Assembly (NCBI RefSeq): GCF_014489115.1
Contig: NZ_JACTAH010000001.1
Coordinates: forward strand, 1,922,001-1,986,000
Reading direction: 5' to 3'
Source: Thauera sedimentorum
GTDB taxonomy: Bacteria; Pseudomonadota; Gammaproteobacteria; Burkholderiales; Rhodocyclaceae
Length of the DNA stretch: 64,000 bases
Shown: piece after piece, positions 25,138 through 35,437 of the stretch
Numbering within the stretch: position 1 is the first letter of the stretch
How the letters are laid out: the number at the start of each line of letters is the position of its first letter
Position numbers and translations under genes: made by a program
The notes under the pieces: generated by a model
What the model was told of the DNA's origin: nothing
Databases searched by the model: none
The model's input: only the letters and a program-made list of their open reading frames with translations

Positions 25138-26253
25138 ATGTCCCACCTGCAGCTTACCGACATCGACCTCGCCTTCGGCGCCCACCGCGTGGTGCGCAAG
25201 CTCGGCCTGAGCCTTGAGAAGGGGCGTATCGGCTGCCTGCTGGGGCCATCGGGCTGCGGCAAGACCACCGTACTGCGCTGCATCGCCGGCTTCGAGCGCG
25301 TGGCCGCCGGCGAGATCCGGCTCGACGGCCAGGTGGTGAGCAGCCGCGACCAGCACCTGCCGCCCGAGCGCCGGCGCATCGGCATGGTGTTCCAGGACTA
25401 CGCGCTGTTTCCCCACCTGACCGTGGCCGAGAACGTCGGCTTCGGCCTGCGCGGCGCGGCTCCCGAGGCCCGCCGAGCCCGGGTCGACGAACTGCTCGGC
25501 ATCGTCGGCCTGGCCGACCAGGGCGCCAAGTATCCGCACGAAATGTCCGGCGGCCAGCAGCAGCGCGTGGCGCTGGCGCGTGCCCTGGCCCCCCGCCCCG
25601 CCCTGCTGCTGCTCGACGAGCCCTTCTCCAACCTCGACGTGGACCTGCGCGAGCGCCTGTCCTACGAGGTGCGCGACATCATCAAGGCCACCGGCACCAC
25701 CGCCATCCTGGTCACCCACGACCAGCACGAGGCCTTCGCGGTCGCCGACGAGATCGGCATCATGAACGAGGGGCGCATCCAGCAGTGGGACACGCCCTAC
25801 AACCTCTACCACCGCCCGCACAACCGCTTCGTGGCAGACTTCATCGGCCAGGGCGTGCTGATGCACGGCACCGTGCTCAACGACCGCCAGGTCCAGGTCG
25901 AACTGGGCACGCTCAACAGCGCGGTACCGGTGGAATGCGGCATCGGCTGCGGCGGCTGCAGCCGCAAGTGCCAGGTCGAGGTGCTGCTGCGTCCGGACGA
26001 CATCGTGCATGACGACGCCAGCCCGATGAAGGCGCGGGTGGTCAAGAAGGCCTTCCGCGGCGCCGACATCCTGTACACCCTGGAACTGCCCAGCGGCACC
26101 CGGGTGCTGTCGCTGGTGCCCAGCCACCACAACCACGCCCTCGGCGAAGCCATCGGCATCCGCCTGGACGTGGACCACGTGGTGACCTTCCATGAAGACA
26201 CGCCCGAACCGGCCAGCGTGCAGGACCAGGGTCTGGTGCAGATCATTTCATGA
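25138..26253 (+). CDS. Iron(III) ABC transporter ATP-binding protein with Cys-rich insert
   Basis: 371 aa. Walker A GPSGCGKTT at 36-44, Q-loop FQDYALFP, signature SGGQQQR at 137-143, Walker B LLLLDEPFSNLD, switch THD. The C-terminal TOBE-like domain carries a cysteine cluster C267-X3-C271-X2-C274-X3-C278 (CGIGCGGCSRKC), absent from textbook FbpC/PotA proteins, which may bind a metal or Fe-S group and sense iron. Pairs with the divergent fused permease. Its stop overlaps the aat start by 4 nt, an unrelated downstream gene. Confidence 0.88.
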   Translation: MSHLQLTDIDLAFGAHRVVRKLGLSLEKGRIGCLLGPSGCGKTTVLRCIAGFERVAAGEIRLDGQVVSSRDQHLPPERRRIGMVFQDYALFPHLTVAENVGFGLRGAAPEARRARVDELLGIVGLADQGAKYPHEMSGGQQQRVALARALAPRPALLLLDEPFSNLDVDLRERLSYEVRDIIKATGTTAILVTHDQHEAFAVADEIGIMNEGRIQQWDTPYNLYHRPHNRFVADFIGQGVLMHGTVLNDRQVQVELGTLNSAVPVECGIGCGGCSRKCQVEVLLRPDDIVHDDASPMKARVVKKAFRGADILYTLELPSGTRVLSLVPSHHNHALGEAIGIRLDVDHVVTFHEDTPEPASVQDQGLVQIIS

Positions 26254-26957
26254 TCCCCTGGCTGTTCGACCGGCCGGCCTTCCCGCCGGTCGAGCGCGCG
26301 CTGAGGGAGCCCGAAGGCCTGATCGCGGCCGGCGGCGAGCTGGGCCCCGAATGGCTGCTGGCCGCCTACCGTCGCGGCATCTTTCCCTGGTACAGCCCGG
26401 GCGAGCCCATCCTGTGGTGGAGCCCGGACCCGCGCCTGGTGCTGTTCCCGGGCGAGATCCGCATCACCCGCTCGCTGAGGAAGACCCTGCGCCAGGGGCG
26501 CTTCGAGATCCGCCTGGACACCGCCTTTGCCGAGGTCATGGCGGCCTGCGCCGCGCCGCGCGAACCGGGCGGCGGCACCTGGATCACCGCGGAAATGCAG
26601 GCGGCCTACCTGCGCATGCATGAACTGGGCTACGCCCACAGTGTCGAAAGCTGGTCGGACGGCAGGCTGGTCGGCGGCCTGTATGGCATGGCGCTGGGGC
26701 GCGCCTTCTTCGGCGAATCCATGTTCAGCCGGCAATCGGACGCCTCCAAGGTCGCGCTCGCGCACCTCGCGCGCTTCCTTGAGATGCGCGATTACGCCGT
26801 GATAGATTGCCAGATGACAACGCAGCATCTGCTGTCGATGGGCGCACGGGAGGTCTCCCGCAGCGACTTCAGCCGGGGCCTGGCCACCTGGACGCACGAA
26901 GGCCCGCCGACCGGCCGATGGCCGGCAGATGCGGCGCAAGGCATGGATTGGCGCTGA
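26250..26957 (+). CDS. aat: Leucyl/phenylalanyl-tRNA--protein transferase
   Basis: 235 aa. Family landmarks: [86 protein letters not shown] and [14 protein letters not shown]. It adds Leu or Phe to proteins with N-terminal Arg or Lys, marking them for ClpS/ClpAP. The start overlaps the ABC ATPase stop. The second N-degron transferase, bpt, follows within 65 bp, so both destabilising-residue enzymes are co-transcribed. Confidence 0.96.
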   Translation: MIPWLFDRPAFPPVERALREPEGLIAAGGELGPEWLLAAYRRGIFPWYSPGEPILWWSPDPRLVLFPGEIRITRSLRKTLRQGRFEIRLDTAFAEVMAACAAPREPGGGTWITAEMQAAYLRMHELGYAHSVESWSDGRLVGGLYGMALGRAFFGESMFSRQSDASKVALAHLARFLEMRDYAVIDCQMTTQHLLSMGAREVSRSDFSRGLATWTHEGPPTGRWPADAAQGMDWR

Positions 26958-27021
26958 AGACGCCGGCCACCCTACAGAGAGACCAGGGCGCCGGAGAGCC
27001 CGCCAGCCCGGGGAGACGAGC

Positions 27022-27774
27022 ATGCAGAAAGACTACCCGTATGCGCTGATCCAGTTCTACGCCACGGCGCCCTACGCGTGCTCCTACCTGCCCGACCGCC
27101 TGGCCCGTTCGCAGGTCGCCACCCCCGGCCACCTGATCGACCCGCACATCTACAGCGAACTGGTGCGCAACGGCTTTCGCCGCAGCGGCACCTTCACCTA
27201 CCGCCCCTATTGCGACAACTGCCGCGCCTGCGTGCCGGTACGGGTGGCGGTCAACCGCTTCCGCCCGGACCGCAGCCAGCGCCGCGCGGCACAAAGGCAT
27301 GCGACGCTGACCGCCACCGAGCGCCCGCTCGCCTTCCAGGAAGAGCATTACGCGCTCTACCAGCACTACCAGAACGCGCGGCACGCCGGCGGCGGCATGG
27401 ACCAGGACAACCGCGAGCAGTACGCCCACTTCCTGCTGCAGAGCCATGTGGACACGCGTCTGGTGGAATTTCGCGAGCAGGGCGTGTTGCGCATGATCAG
27501 CGTGATCGACCGCCTCACCGACGGCCTGTCCAGCGTCTATACCTTCTACGACCCGCAGGTCGCGCATGCCAGCTACGGCACCTACGGCATCCTGTGGCAG
27601 ATCGAGGCCTGCCGCCGGCTGCGCCTGCCCTATGTGTATCTCGGCTACTGGATCGGCGAGAGCCCGAAGATGGCCTACAAGGCGCGCTTCAGCGCCCTGG
27701 AAGGCCGGGTACGCGGCGAATGGCGCCCGTTCGAGGACTTCGTCGACGAGTTTCCCGGTCCGCCGGCGGGGTAA
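27022..27774 (+). CDS. bpt: Bacterial leucyltransferase / arginyltransferase homologue Bpt
   Basis: 250 aa from ATG 27022 (GGGGAG upstream). The ATE-type N-terminal CxxC pair appears as [13 protein letters not shown], with preceding [13 protein letters not shown] and a C-terminal domain with [15 protein letters not shown] and [18 protein letters not shown]. Adds Leu from Leu-tRNA to N-terminal Asp or Glu. An earlier in-frame ATG at 26929 overlaps aat and is not needed. Confidence 0.95.
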   Translation: MQKDYPYALIQFYATAPYACSYLPDRLARSQVATPGHLIDPHIYSELVRNGFRRSGTFTYRPYCDNCRACVPVRVAVNRFRPDRSQRRAAQRHATLTATERPLAFQEEHYALYQHYQNARHAGGGMDQDNREQYAHFLLQSHVDTRLVEFREQGVLRMISVIDRLTDGLSSVYTFYDPQVAHASYGTYGILWQIEACRRLRLPYVYLGYWIGESPKMAYKARFSALEGRVRGEWRPFEDFVDEFPGPPAG

Positions 27775-27796
27775 ACGGAACACGGGAAAACCTCCC

Positions 27797-27868
27797 GTAG
27801 GAGCGGGCTTGCCCGCGATGCGGCGCGCGGATATACGGACGCCGCATCGCGGCCAAGGCCGCTCCTAC
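27797..27868. repeat. REP-type palindromic unit
   Basis: Left arm GTAGGAGCGGGCTTGCCCGC and right arm with GCGGCCAAGGCCGCTCCTAC, as in the 8142-8445 array (mixed arms). It lies between the convergent bpt and helicase genes. Confidence 0.88.
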
Positions 27869-27907
27869 ACGCCCTCCCGGGCCGATTCCCGCCACCCGGC
27901 CCGCGAT

Positions 27908-29992
27908 TCAATCCCACATCCCGCGCATCTTCGCCGCCAGATCCAGCGCCGCCTGGCGTGAATCCGGCGTGCCGCGCAGTTCCGGCGGCGGGGGCGGCCA
28001 GGAGCGCTGCTCGAAGTGGCCGAGCATGCGGTTGGAGATGAAGCGGGTGCGCCCGGCGTACACATGGCGGTCGCCCAGGCCTTGCTGGCCGGTGACGTAG
28101 AAGCGCTGCGGCACGACCAGCTCGAGGTGGTCCTTGGCGCGCGTCATGGCCACGTAGAGCAGGCGGCGCTCCTCGTCGATCTCCACGCTGCTGCGGGTGG
28201 CGATGTCCGACGGGATGCAGCCGTCGACCACGTTCAACACCGTTACCGCGCGCCATTCCTGGCCCTTGGCCGAGTGCATGGTGGACAGGATCAGGTAGTC
28301 CTCGTCGAGCAGCGGCATGCCGGCCTCGTCGCTGGTGGCGCTGGGCGGGTCCAGGGTGAGTTCGGTGAGAAAGCGCTGCCGACTCGGATAGGTGGCGGCG
28401 ATGCGCGCGAGCTGGGCGATATCGCCCTGGCGCACCGCGGCGTCGTCGTAGAGGCGCGGCATCTCGCCCTCGTACCAGCGGCAGGCCAGCTCGAAGCTCG
28501 CCGGCCAGGCGGCGTCGGCCGCGCGCAGGCGGTCGAGCAGCGCGGCAAACTCCGTCCAGCCCGCACGCGCGGCCTCCGGCACCGGCTGCTCGGCGAGCAG
28601 CTCGCAACCGGCCGGCGCAGCGGCGAGGTTGTCCAGCACGCGCGCCGCGCTCTTGGGACCGATGCCGGCCAGCAGTTGCAGCACGCGAAAGCCCGACACC
28701 CGGTCGCGCAGGTTCTCGGTCCAGCGCAGCAGCGCGAGCACGTCCTTGACGTGGGCGGCTTCGAGGAACTTGAGCCCGCCGAACTTCACGAAGGGGATGT
28801 TGCGCCGGGTGAGCTCCATCTCCAGGCGCGCGCTGTGGCTGGCTGCGCGGAACAGCACCGCCTGCTGCTTGAGCTTGATGCCCTCCTCGCGCCGCGCCAG
28901 CACGCGCTCGACCACGAAGGCGGCCTGCTCTGCGTCGTCGCGCACGCTCACCAGCTGCGGGCGGGCGTCGGATTCTCGAGCACTCCACAACTCCTTGGCG
29001 TAGCGCTCGCTGGCCTGGGCGATCACCGCGTTGGCCGCAGCGAGGATGGGCTGGGTGGAGCGGTAGTTGCGCTCCAGGGTCACGCGCTGCGCCGGCGGGT
29101 CGAAGTGCGCGGGAAAATCCAGGATGTTGCGCACCGTGGCGCCGCGAAAGGCATAGATCGCCTGCGCGTCGTCGCCCACCACGGTGAGCCCGCGGCCGTC
29201 CGGCTTCATCGCCAGCAGGATTCTCGCCTGCAGCGGGTTGGTGTCCTGGTATTCGTCCACCAGCACGTGCCGGAACTGCTCGCCGACCTCGGCGGCCAGC
29301 GCGGACTCGGCCATCATGTGCGCCCAGTAGAGCAGCAGGTCGTCGTAGTCGAGCACCTGCTGGGCCTGCTTGGCGGCCACATAGGCGCGGAACAGCGCCT
29401 TGAGTTCCGCCTCCCACTCGGCGCACCACGGGAAGGTGGACTGCAGCACCTCGGCGAGCGGCGCACCGGTGTTCACCGCGGCGGAGTAGATCGCCAGACA
29501 GGTGCCCTTGAGCGGAAAGCGCCGCTCGCGGGTGGACAGGCCGGCCTCGTGGCGCGCGAGATTCATCAGGTCGGCCGAGTCCTCGCGGTCGTGGATGGTG
29601 AAGGCCGGGTCCAGGCCGATGCGCCCGGCGTGCTCGCGCAGCAGGCGCGCGCCGATGCCGTGGAAGGTGCCGGACCACTCCAGGGAGGCCTGCGCGAGCC
29701 AGGGATGCTCGGCCGCAGCCCGCCCGAGGATGCGCCGCACCCGCCGGCCCATCTCGTCCGCGGCGCGGCGCGAGAAGGTCAGCAGCAGGATGCGCGCCGG
29801 GTCGGCGCCGTGCAGGATCAGGTTCGCCACCCGGTGCGCCAGCGTGCTGGTCTTGCCGGACCCGGCCCCGGCGATGATCAGCAGCGGCGACGGGGCATCG
29901 ACGCCGATGCCGTGCATGACCGCCTCGCGCTGGGCGGGATTGAGTTCATCGAGCCAGGCGGACGCGGCATGGGGAGCGGCATGGGTATTCAT
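27908..29992 (-). CDS. UvrD/Rep-family superfamily 1 ATP-dependent DNA helicase
   Basis: 694 aa. Helicase motifs in order: Q motif LNPAQREAV, Walker A IAGAGSGKTSTLAHRV (about 40-55), Ia LLLTFSRRAADEM, II LVDEYQDTNPLQ, III VVGDDAQAIYAFRGA, IV LERNYRSTQPIL, V STMHSAKGQEWRAV and VI LLYVAMTRAKDHLELV. Unwinds DNA 3' to 5' in repair or replication restart. It is shorter than housekeeping UvrD (about 720) and lacks the long C-terminal tail, so it is probably a paralogue and is not given a specific symbol. Transcribed alone. Confidence 0.92.
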   Translation of the reverse strand: MNTHAAPHAASAWLDELNPAQREAVMHGIGVDAPSPLLIIAGAGSGKTSTLAHRVANLILHGADPARILLLTFSRRAADEMGRRVRRILGRAAAEHPWLAQASLEWSGTFHGIGARLLREHAGRIGLDPAFTIHDREDSADLMNLARHEAGLSTRERRFPLKGTCLAIYSAAVNTGAPLAEVLQSTFPWCAEWEAELKALFRAYVAAKQAQQVLDYDDLLLYWAHMMAESALAAEVGEQFRHVLVDEYQDTNPLQARILLAMKPDGRGLTVVGDDAQAIYAFRGATVRNILDFPAHFDPPAQRVTLERNYRSTQPILAAANAVIAQASERYAKELWSARESDARPQLVSVRDDAEQAAFVVERVLARREEGIKLKQQAVLFRAASHSARLEMELTRRNIPFVKFGGLKFLEAAHVKDVLALLRWTENLRDRVSGFRVLQLLAGIGPKSAARVLDNLAAAPAGCELLAEQPVPEAARAGWTEFAALLDRLRAADAAWPASFELACRWYEGEMPRLYDDAAVRQGDIAQLARIAATYPSRQRFLTELTLDPPSATSDEAGMPLLDEDYLILSTMHSAKGQEWRAVTVLNVVDGCIPSDIATRSSVEIDEERRLLYVAMTRAKDHLELVVPQRFYVTGQQGLGDRHVYAGRTRFISNRMLGHFEQRSWPPPPPELRGTPDSRQAALDLAAKMRGMWD

Positions 29993-30070
29993 GGCTGTAA
30001 TTCTATCCAGTCATCGCACACCGGCGATAGCCCGCGAGCGTCGTGCGGCGCACAACTGGCCTTCAACCTG

Positions 30071-30298
30071 AAAACCGCAGTTGGACGCGTCCGAGTGTGC
30101 GTCTGGCGGGCTGTCTGGCAAGGCGCGACAAAGCCGCATGGTCATTCCCTGCAATGAGGAGCAACGCAGCCAGGCGGCCCGCCAGGCGTGCAATCGGGTG
30201 CGTAGTGCACTCACCCGAGCGGTGAGGCTGGACGAAGGCTGACAACACTGTGTTCATCAGGCTTCCTGAACGTCAACAAGCGGTCAACTGCGGTTTTT
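30071..30298. repeat. 228-bp stretch bounded by perfect 13-bp inverted repeats
   Basis: AAAACCGCAGTTG at 30071-30083 and CAACTGCGGTTTT at 30286-30298. They occupy most of the 333-bp gap between the helicase and pyrD, where no gene is visible. The length and arrangement would fit a small non-autonomous mobile element, but no target duplication was found. The right repeat ends 27 bp before pyrD, so it may overlap the pyrD promoter. Confidence 0.5.
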
Positions 30299-30325
30299 AG
30301 GTTCATACGAAGGTAGAATCCGCCG

Positions 30326-31360
30326 ATGCTCTACGACATCGCCCGCCCGCTGCTGTTTTCGCTCGATGCGGAAACCGCCCACGAATTCACCCTCGCCACC
30401 CTGAATGTTGCCGGCCGCGCCTTGCCCGCCGGCCGCCCGGAACCGGCCGCGCCGGTACAGGTGATGGGCCTGAACTTCCCCAACCGCATCGGCCTGGCCG
30501 CCGGTCTGGACAAGAACGGCGAGGCCATCGACGGTCTGGCGCGCATGGGCTTCGGCTTCATCGAGATCGGCACCATCACCCCGCGCCCGCAGCCCGGCAA
30601 CCCGCGCCCGCGCCTGTTCCGCCTGCCGGAGGTGCAGGGCATCATCAACCGCATGGGCTTCAACAACCACGGCGTGGATGCGCTGGTGGCCAACGTCAAG
30701 GCGGCCAAGTTCAGCGGCATCCTCGGCATCAACATCGGCAAGAACTTCGATACGCCGATCGAGAACGCCGCCGACGACTACCTCGCCTGCCTGGAGAAGG
30801 TCTATGCGCTGGCGAGCTATGTCACGGTGAACATCTCCTCGCCCAACACCGCGAACCTGCGCCAGCTGCAGGGCGAATCCGAACTCGACGACCTTTTGGC
30901 GAAGCTCAAGGCCGCACAGACCCGCCTGGCCGACACCCACGGGCGCTACGTGCCGATGACGCTGAAGATCGCCCCGGACCTGGACGACGCGCAGATCACC
31001 AACATCGCCGACGCGCTGCGCCGCCACCGCATCGACGGGGTGATCGCCACCAACACCACGATCGCGCGCGACAAGGTGCAGGGCGTGCGCTTTGCCGAGC
31101 AGCAGGGCGGCCTCTCCGGTGCGCCGGTATTCGAGGCCTCCACCGCGGTGGTGGTCAAGCTCGCCGCCGCGCTGGCCGGGGAACTGCCGATCATCGCCGC
31201 CGGCGGCGTGACCAACGGACGCACCGCGCGCGCCAAGCTGGAAGCCGGCGCCACCCTGGTGCAGCTCTACAGCGGGCTGATCTACCGCGGCCCTGGCCTG
31301 GTGCGCGAATGCGTGCGCGCCACCGACGGCATGTCCCCGCCCGCGCCGGCCGCTGCATAG
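30326..31360 (+). CDS. pyrD: Dihydroorotate dehydrogenase (quinone), class 2
   Basis: 344 aa. The N-terminal amphipathic helix pair ([20 protein letters not shown]) that docks on the membrane and takes quinone is present, marking class 2. FMN and substrate motifs include [49 protein letters not shown] (catalytic Ser), [14 protein letters not shown] and [13 protein letters not shown]. Oxidises dihydroorotate to orotate in pyrimidine synthesis. Length is standard (336-345). Confidence 0.97.
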   Translation: MLYDIARPLLFSLDAETAHEFTLATLNVAGRALPAGRPEPAAPVQVMGLNFPNRIGLAAGLDKNGEAIDGLARMGFGFIEIGTITPRPQPGNPRPRLFRLPEVQGIINRMGFNNHGVDALVANVKAAKFSGILGINIGKNFDTPIENAADDYLACLEKVYALASYVTVNISSPNTANLRQLQGESELDDLLAKLKAAQTRLADTHGRYVPMTLKIAPDLDDAQITNIADALRRHRIDGVIATNTTIARDKVQGVRFAEQQGGLSGAPVFEASTAVVVKLAAALAGELPIIAAGGVTNGRTARAKLEAGATLVQLYSGLIYRGPGLVRECVRATDGMSPPAPAAA

Positions 31361-31450
31361 AGCCGGCGTTCATAAGCCTATTCCCCTGTCAGGGTTGAGC
31401 GCCGCAGTGCAGCAGGGGATAATCCCGCGATTACACGTGGTTAGCGAGTC

Positions 31451-32035
31451 ATGAGCAGCTACATCTTCGTCGTCATCGGCGCGGTCCTGGTCAACAACGT
31501 GGTGTTCATCCGCATCCTGGGCCTGTGTCCGTTCATGGGCGTGTCCAAGAAGCTGGAGACCGCGATCGGCATGGGCGCGGCGACCACCTTCGTGCTCACC
31601 CTGGGCGCGGGCACCAGCTACCTGATCGACCACTACCTGCTGCAGCCTTTCGATCTCGCCTACCTGCGCACCCTGTCCTTCATCGTGGTGATCGCCGCCA
31701 TCGTGCAGTTCACCGAACTGGTCATCCAGAAGACCAGCCCGCTGCTGCACCAGGTGCTGGGCATCTACCTGCCGCTGATCACCACCAACTGCGCGGTGCT
31801 CGGCGTGCCGCTGCTCAACGTCGGCCTCAACCACAACCTGCTCGAATCCCTGCTGTTCGGCTTCGGCTCCTCGGTGGGCTTCACCATGGCGCTGGTGCTG
31901 TTCGCCGGCATCCGCGAGCGCCTGGACGGCGCCGACGTGCCGCTGCCCTTCAAGGGCACGGCGATCGCGATGATCACCGCCGGCTTCATGAGCCTGGCCT
32001 TCATGGGCTTCGCCGGACTGGACCGCTTCCAGTAG
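31451..32035 (+). CDS. rnfA: Electron transport complex subunit RnfA/RsxA
   Basis: 194 aa, six membrane segments. Opens [20 protein letters not shown] and contains the conserved [19 protein letters not shown] and [13 protein letters not shown]; the cysteines in these are thought to hold a membrane-buried 2Fe-2S shared with RnfE. First gene of rnfABCDGE, a Na+/H+-coupled ferredoxin:NAD+ oxidoreductase or, as Rsx, a complex that keeps SoxR reduced. In diazotrophs it supplies low-potential electrons to nitrogenase; nifV in this window makes that role plausible. Confidence 0.96.
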   Translation: MSSYIFVVIGAVLVNNVVFIRILGLCPFMGVSKKLETAIGMGAATTFVLTLGAGTSYLIDHYLLQPFDLAYLRTLSFIVVIAAIVQFTELVIQKTSPLLHQVLGIYLPLITTNCAVLGVPLLNVGLNHNLLESLLFGFGSSVGFTMALVLFAGIRERLDGADVPLPFKGTAIAMITAGFMSLAFMGFAGLDRFQ

Positions 32036-32134
32036 GCGGAGCGCCGTGCGCAAGTCCTGATCTGACGCAAAAGAACAACATTCGCTTTCCCTTATTCTTC
32101 GCCCCTTTGCCCCCAACCCACCTCCGCTGACCGC

Positions 32135-32686
32135 ATGCTGACCGCACTCCTGATCATGGCCGGAATCGCCGTCGTGCTGGGCGCCACGCTCGGCTACGCG
32201 TCGATCCGCTTCAAGGTGGAGGGCGACCCGCTGGTCGAGAAGATCGACGCCATCCTGCCGCAGACCCAGTGCGGCCAGTGCGGCTACCCCGGCTGCAAGC
32301 CCTACGCCCAGGCGGTGGCCAACGGCGAGGCCGACATCAACCAGTGCCCGCCGGGCGGCGAGGAAGGCATCCGCAAGCTGGCCGACCTGCTCGGCCGCGA
32401 GTTCAAGCCGCTCTCGGAAGAGCACGGCGTGGAGAAGCCCAAGTCGGTGGCCTTCATCGACGAGCAGACCTGCATCGGTTGCACGCTGTGCATCCAGGCC
32501 TGCCCGGTGGATGCCATCGTCGGCGCGGCCAAGCAGATGCACACCGTGGTGGCGCCGCTGTGCACCGGCTGCGAGCTGTGCGTGGCGCCCTGCCCGGTCG
32601 ATTGCATCACCATGGAGCCGCTGCCCGAGACCGTGGAGAACTGGAAGTGGAAGTACCCGGTGGTCGAGCTCAGGAAGATCGCATGA
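32135..32686 (+). CDS. rnfB: Electron transport complex subunit RnfB/RsxB
   Basis: 183 aa. One N-terminal membrane segment, then the 4Fe-4S site [14 protein letters not shown] with a later Cys in [11 protein letters not shown], and two ferredoxin-type motifs [16 protein letters not shown] and [16 protein letters not shown]. It takes electrons from ferredoxin. Located 99 bp after rnfA; stop overlaps the rnfC start. Confidence 0.96.
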   Translation: MLTALLIMAGIAVVLGATLGYASIRFKVEGDPLVEKIDAILPQTQCGQCGYPGCKPYAQAVANGEADINQCPPGGEEGIRKLADLLGREFKPLSEEHGVEKPKSVAFIDEQTCIGCTLCIQACPVDAIVGAAKQMHTVVAPLCTGCELCVAPCPVDCITMEPLPETVENWKWKYPVVELRKIA

Positions 32687-34416
32687 TCGCGCGTCTGTTC
32701 GGTTTCCACGGCGGCATCAAGCCCGACGCCCACAAGAACGAGTCGGCCGGCAGCCCCATCCGCCCCGCGCCCATCCCTTCGCGACTGGTGGTTCCGCTGC
32801 GCCAGAGCACGCGCGCCACTTCGGAATGCCTGGTCGTGCCGGGCCAGAAGGTGCTGAAGGGCGAGCGCATCGGCGCCCCGGAAGGCGTGCTCGGCACCGC
32901 GGTGCATGCGCCCACCTCGGGCACCGTGCTCGAGGTCGTCGAGCACCACATGCCTCACCCCTCGGGGCTGGACACGCTGTCGGTGGTCATCGAGCCGGAC
33001 GGCGAGGAGCGCTGGATCGAACACGGCCCCTTCGACTGGAAGGAGCGCTCGCGCGACGAGGCCCTCGCCCACCTGCGCGACTGCGGCATCGTCGGCCTGG
33101 GCGGCGCCACCTTCCCCAGCCACATCAAGCTCGGCACCGGCACCGGCATCGAGGTGCTGATCCTCAACGGCGCCGAATGCGAACCCTGGATCACCTGCGA
33201 CGACCGCCTGATGCGCGAGCGCGCCGCGGACATCCTCACCGGCGCGCAGATCCTGCGCGAGCTGATCGGCGCGCCGCGCCTGGTGGTCGGCATCGAGGAC
33301 AACAAGCCCGAAGCCATCGCCGCGATGCGCACCGCGGCCGAGGCGATGGGCACCGGCATCGAAGTGGTGCCCATCCCCGCGCTCTACCCGGCCGGCGGCG
33401 AAAAGCAGCTGATCCGCGTGCTGACCGGCATCGAGATCCCCTACGGTCGCCTGGGCGGCGAGTTCGGCGTGCAGTGCTTCAACGTCGGCACCGCGCACGC
33501 GGTGTACCGCGCGATGAGCTTCGGCGAGCCGCTGGTGAGCCGCGTGCTCACCCTCACCGGCAACGTGGACCAGCCCGGCAACTACGAGGTGCTGATCGGC
33601 ACGCCGATCGAAGACCTGCTGCCGCTCGCCGGCCCGCGCCGCGCCGACACCGACCGCATCATCATGGGCGGGCCGATGATGGGCTTCGCCCTGCCGGCAC
33701 TCGACGTGCCGGTGGTCAAGGCCACCAACTGCCTGATCTCCGCCTCCCAGAAGCTCTTCCCCACGCCGCCGCCCGAGCAGGCCTGCATTCGCTGCGGCGC
33801 CTGCGCGCGCGCCTGCCCGGCCGAGCTTCAACCCTTCGAGCTGTACTGGCACTCGCGCGCCAAGAACTTCGGCAAGGCGCAGGAATACAACCTGTTCGAC
33901 TGCATCGAGTGCGGCTGCTGCGCCTACGTATGCCCCTCGCACATTCCGCTGGTCGACTACTTCCGTTTCTCCAAGAGCGAGATCTGGTCGCGCGAACGCG
34001 AGAAGAACGCCGCCGACCAGGCCCGCGAGCGCTTCGAGTTCCGCAACTGGCGCCAGGAGCGCGAGAAGGAGGAGAAGGCCGCCAAGCTCGCCGCCAAGGC
34101 CGCCGAGACGCGCGCCAAGCTGGCCGAGCAGCCCGCTGCGGGCGAAGGCGCCGCGGCCGCCGCACCGGCTGCCGAGGAAGACCCCAAGAAGGCGCTGATC
34201 GCCGCCGCCCTGGCGCGCGCCAAGGCGCAGAAGGCCGCCAGCGAGCCGAAGAACACCGACGGCCTGAGCGCCGAAACGCAGGCCGAGATCGCCGAGATCG
34301 ACCGCCGCCGCCAGGCGCTCGGCCTGGCCGAGGGCGCGGAGCCGGCGCCGGACGCAGCGCCCGCCGCCCCGGCCGCCCCCGACGACAAACCCGCCGCGTC
34401 CACGCGCGACGCATGA
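32683..34416 (+). CDS. rnfC: Electron transport complex subunit RnfC/RsxC
   Basis: 577 aa from ATG 32683, which overlaps rnfB (ATGA). NADH/FMN-binding part at about 130-330 ([34 protein letters not shown]), followed by two 4Fe-4S motifs [17 protein letters not shown] and [17 protein letters not shown]. The C-terminal about 130 residues are an Ala/Glu/Lys-rich low-complexity tail with coiled-coil character, variable in length among RnfC proteins. Peripheral subunit reacting with NAD(H). Confidence 0.96.
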   Translation: MIARLFGFHGGIKPDAHKNESAGSPIRPAPIPSRLVVPLRQSTRATSECLVVPGQKVLKGERIGAPEGVLGTAVHAPTSGTVLEVVEHHMPHPSGLDTLSVVIEPDGEERWIEHGPFDWKERSRDEALAHLRDCGIVGLGGATFPSHIKLGTGTGIEVLILNGAECEPWITCDDRLMRERAADILTGAQILRELIGAPRLVVGIEDNKPEAIAAMRTAAEAMGTGIEVVPIPALYPAGGEKQLIRVLTGIEIPYGRLGGEFGVQCFNVGTAHAVYRAMSFGEPLVSRVLTLTGNVDQPGNYEVLIGTPIEDLLPLAGPRRADTDRIIMGGPMMGFALPALDVPVVKATNCLISASQKLFPTPPPEQACIRCGACARACPAELQPFELYWHSRAKNFGKAQEYNLFDCIECGCCAYVCPSHIPLVDYFRFSKSEIWSREREKNAADQARERFEFRNWRQEREKEEKAAKLAAKAAETRAKLAEQPAAGEGAAAAAPAAEEDPKKALIAAALARAKAQKAASEPKNTDGLSAETQAEIAEIDRRRQALGLAEGAEPAPDAAPAAPAAPDDKPAASTRDA

Positions 34417-34432
34417 CCGGTCTTCCGACGCG

Positions 34433-35437
34433 ATGATCCACTCCCCCTACATCCGCAAACCGGCCAGCGTGCAGCAGGTGATGTTCACCGTGCTGCTCGC
34501 GCTGGTGCCCGGCATCGCCGCCTACGTCTGGCAGGTGGGCGCCGGCATCCTGGTGAACCTCGCCATCGCCACCACGGTGGCACTGGCGGCCGAGGCGCTG
34601 ATGCTGCGCCTGCGCAAGCGTCCGGTGATGCTCTCGCTCGGCGACCTGTCGGCGGTGGTCACCGCCTGGCTGGTGGTGCTGTGCTTCCCGACCATCGTGC
34701 CCTGGTGGGTCACCACGCTGGCGGTGCTGGTGGCCATCGTCGGCGCCAAGCACCTGTATGGCGGCCTGGGGCAGAACCCCTTCAACCCGGCGATGGTCGC
34801 CTACTGCACGATGATCGTCGCCTACCCGGCGCTGATGTCGCAGTGGCCGCCGGCCGGCCAGCTCGACTTCGCCACCCAGCTCGACCTCATCCTCGGCGGC
34901 GCGCGCAACCTGGACGCCATCACCGGCGCCACCGCACTGGACGCCCTGCGCACCGGCCTGCGGGTGGGCGAGGCCGACGTCGCCACCCTGCTGCAGCAGA
35001 AGGCCTTCGGCGCACTCGGCGGACGCGGCTGGGAGTGGGTGGCGGGCGGCTACCTGGTCGGCGGGCTCTTCCTGCTGGCGCGCGGCGTCATCACCTGGCA
35101 CATGCCCACCGCCTTCATCGTTGCGCTGGCGACCATCGCCGGCCTGTTCTGGCTGGTGCATCCCGAACAGTTCGCCTCCCCCCTGTTCCACCTGGCCAGC
35201 GGCGGCGCCATGCTGGCGGCCTTCTTCATCGTCACCGACCCGATCTCCGGCGCCACCACGCCGCGCGGCAAGCTGCTGTTCGCCGCCGGGGTGGCGATCA
35301 TCGCCTACCTGATCCGCAACTTCGGCGCCTACCCGGAAGGCATCGCCTTCGCGGTACTGCTGATGAACATGTGCGTGCCGCTGATCGACATGAAGACCCA
35401 GCCCCGCGTCTTCGGCCATCGCGAGGAAAAGCCATGA
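34433..35437 (+). CDS. rnfD: Electron transport complex subunit RnfD/RsxD
   Basis: 334 aa, about nine membrane segments. The covalent FMN threonine is in DAITGATALDALRTG; HLYGGLGQNPFNPAMV and FFIVTDPISGATTPRGKL are also conserved. Part of the ion-translocating membrane core. Follows rnfC by 16 bp and overlaps rnfG by 4 nt. Confidence 0.96.
   Translation: MIHSPYIRKPASVQQVMFTVLLALVPGIAAYVWQVGAGILVNLAIATTVALAAEALMLRLRKRPVMLSLGDLSAVVTAWLVVLCFPTIVPWWVTTLAVLVAIVGAKHLYGGLGQNPFNPAMVAYCTMIVAYPALMSQWPPAGQLDFATQLDLILGGARNLDAITGATALDALRTGLRVGEADVATLLQQKAFGALGGRGWEWVAGGYLVGGLFLLARGVITWHMPTAFIVALATIAGLFWLVHPEQFASPLFHLASGGAMLAAFFIVTDPISGATTPRGKLLFAAGVAIIAYLIRNFGAYPEGIAFAVLLMNMCVPLIDMKTQPRVFGHREEKP

Noticed and set aside
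27675..29678. Second long minus-strand frame within the helicase region
   Set aside because: It is another frame of the helicase gene with no helicase motifs and a Pro/Arg-rich composition.
32269..34416. Longer rnfC starting inside rnfB
   Set aside because: The first part is an out-of-frame reading of rnfB; the ATGA overlap at 32683 gives the standard RnfC start.
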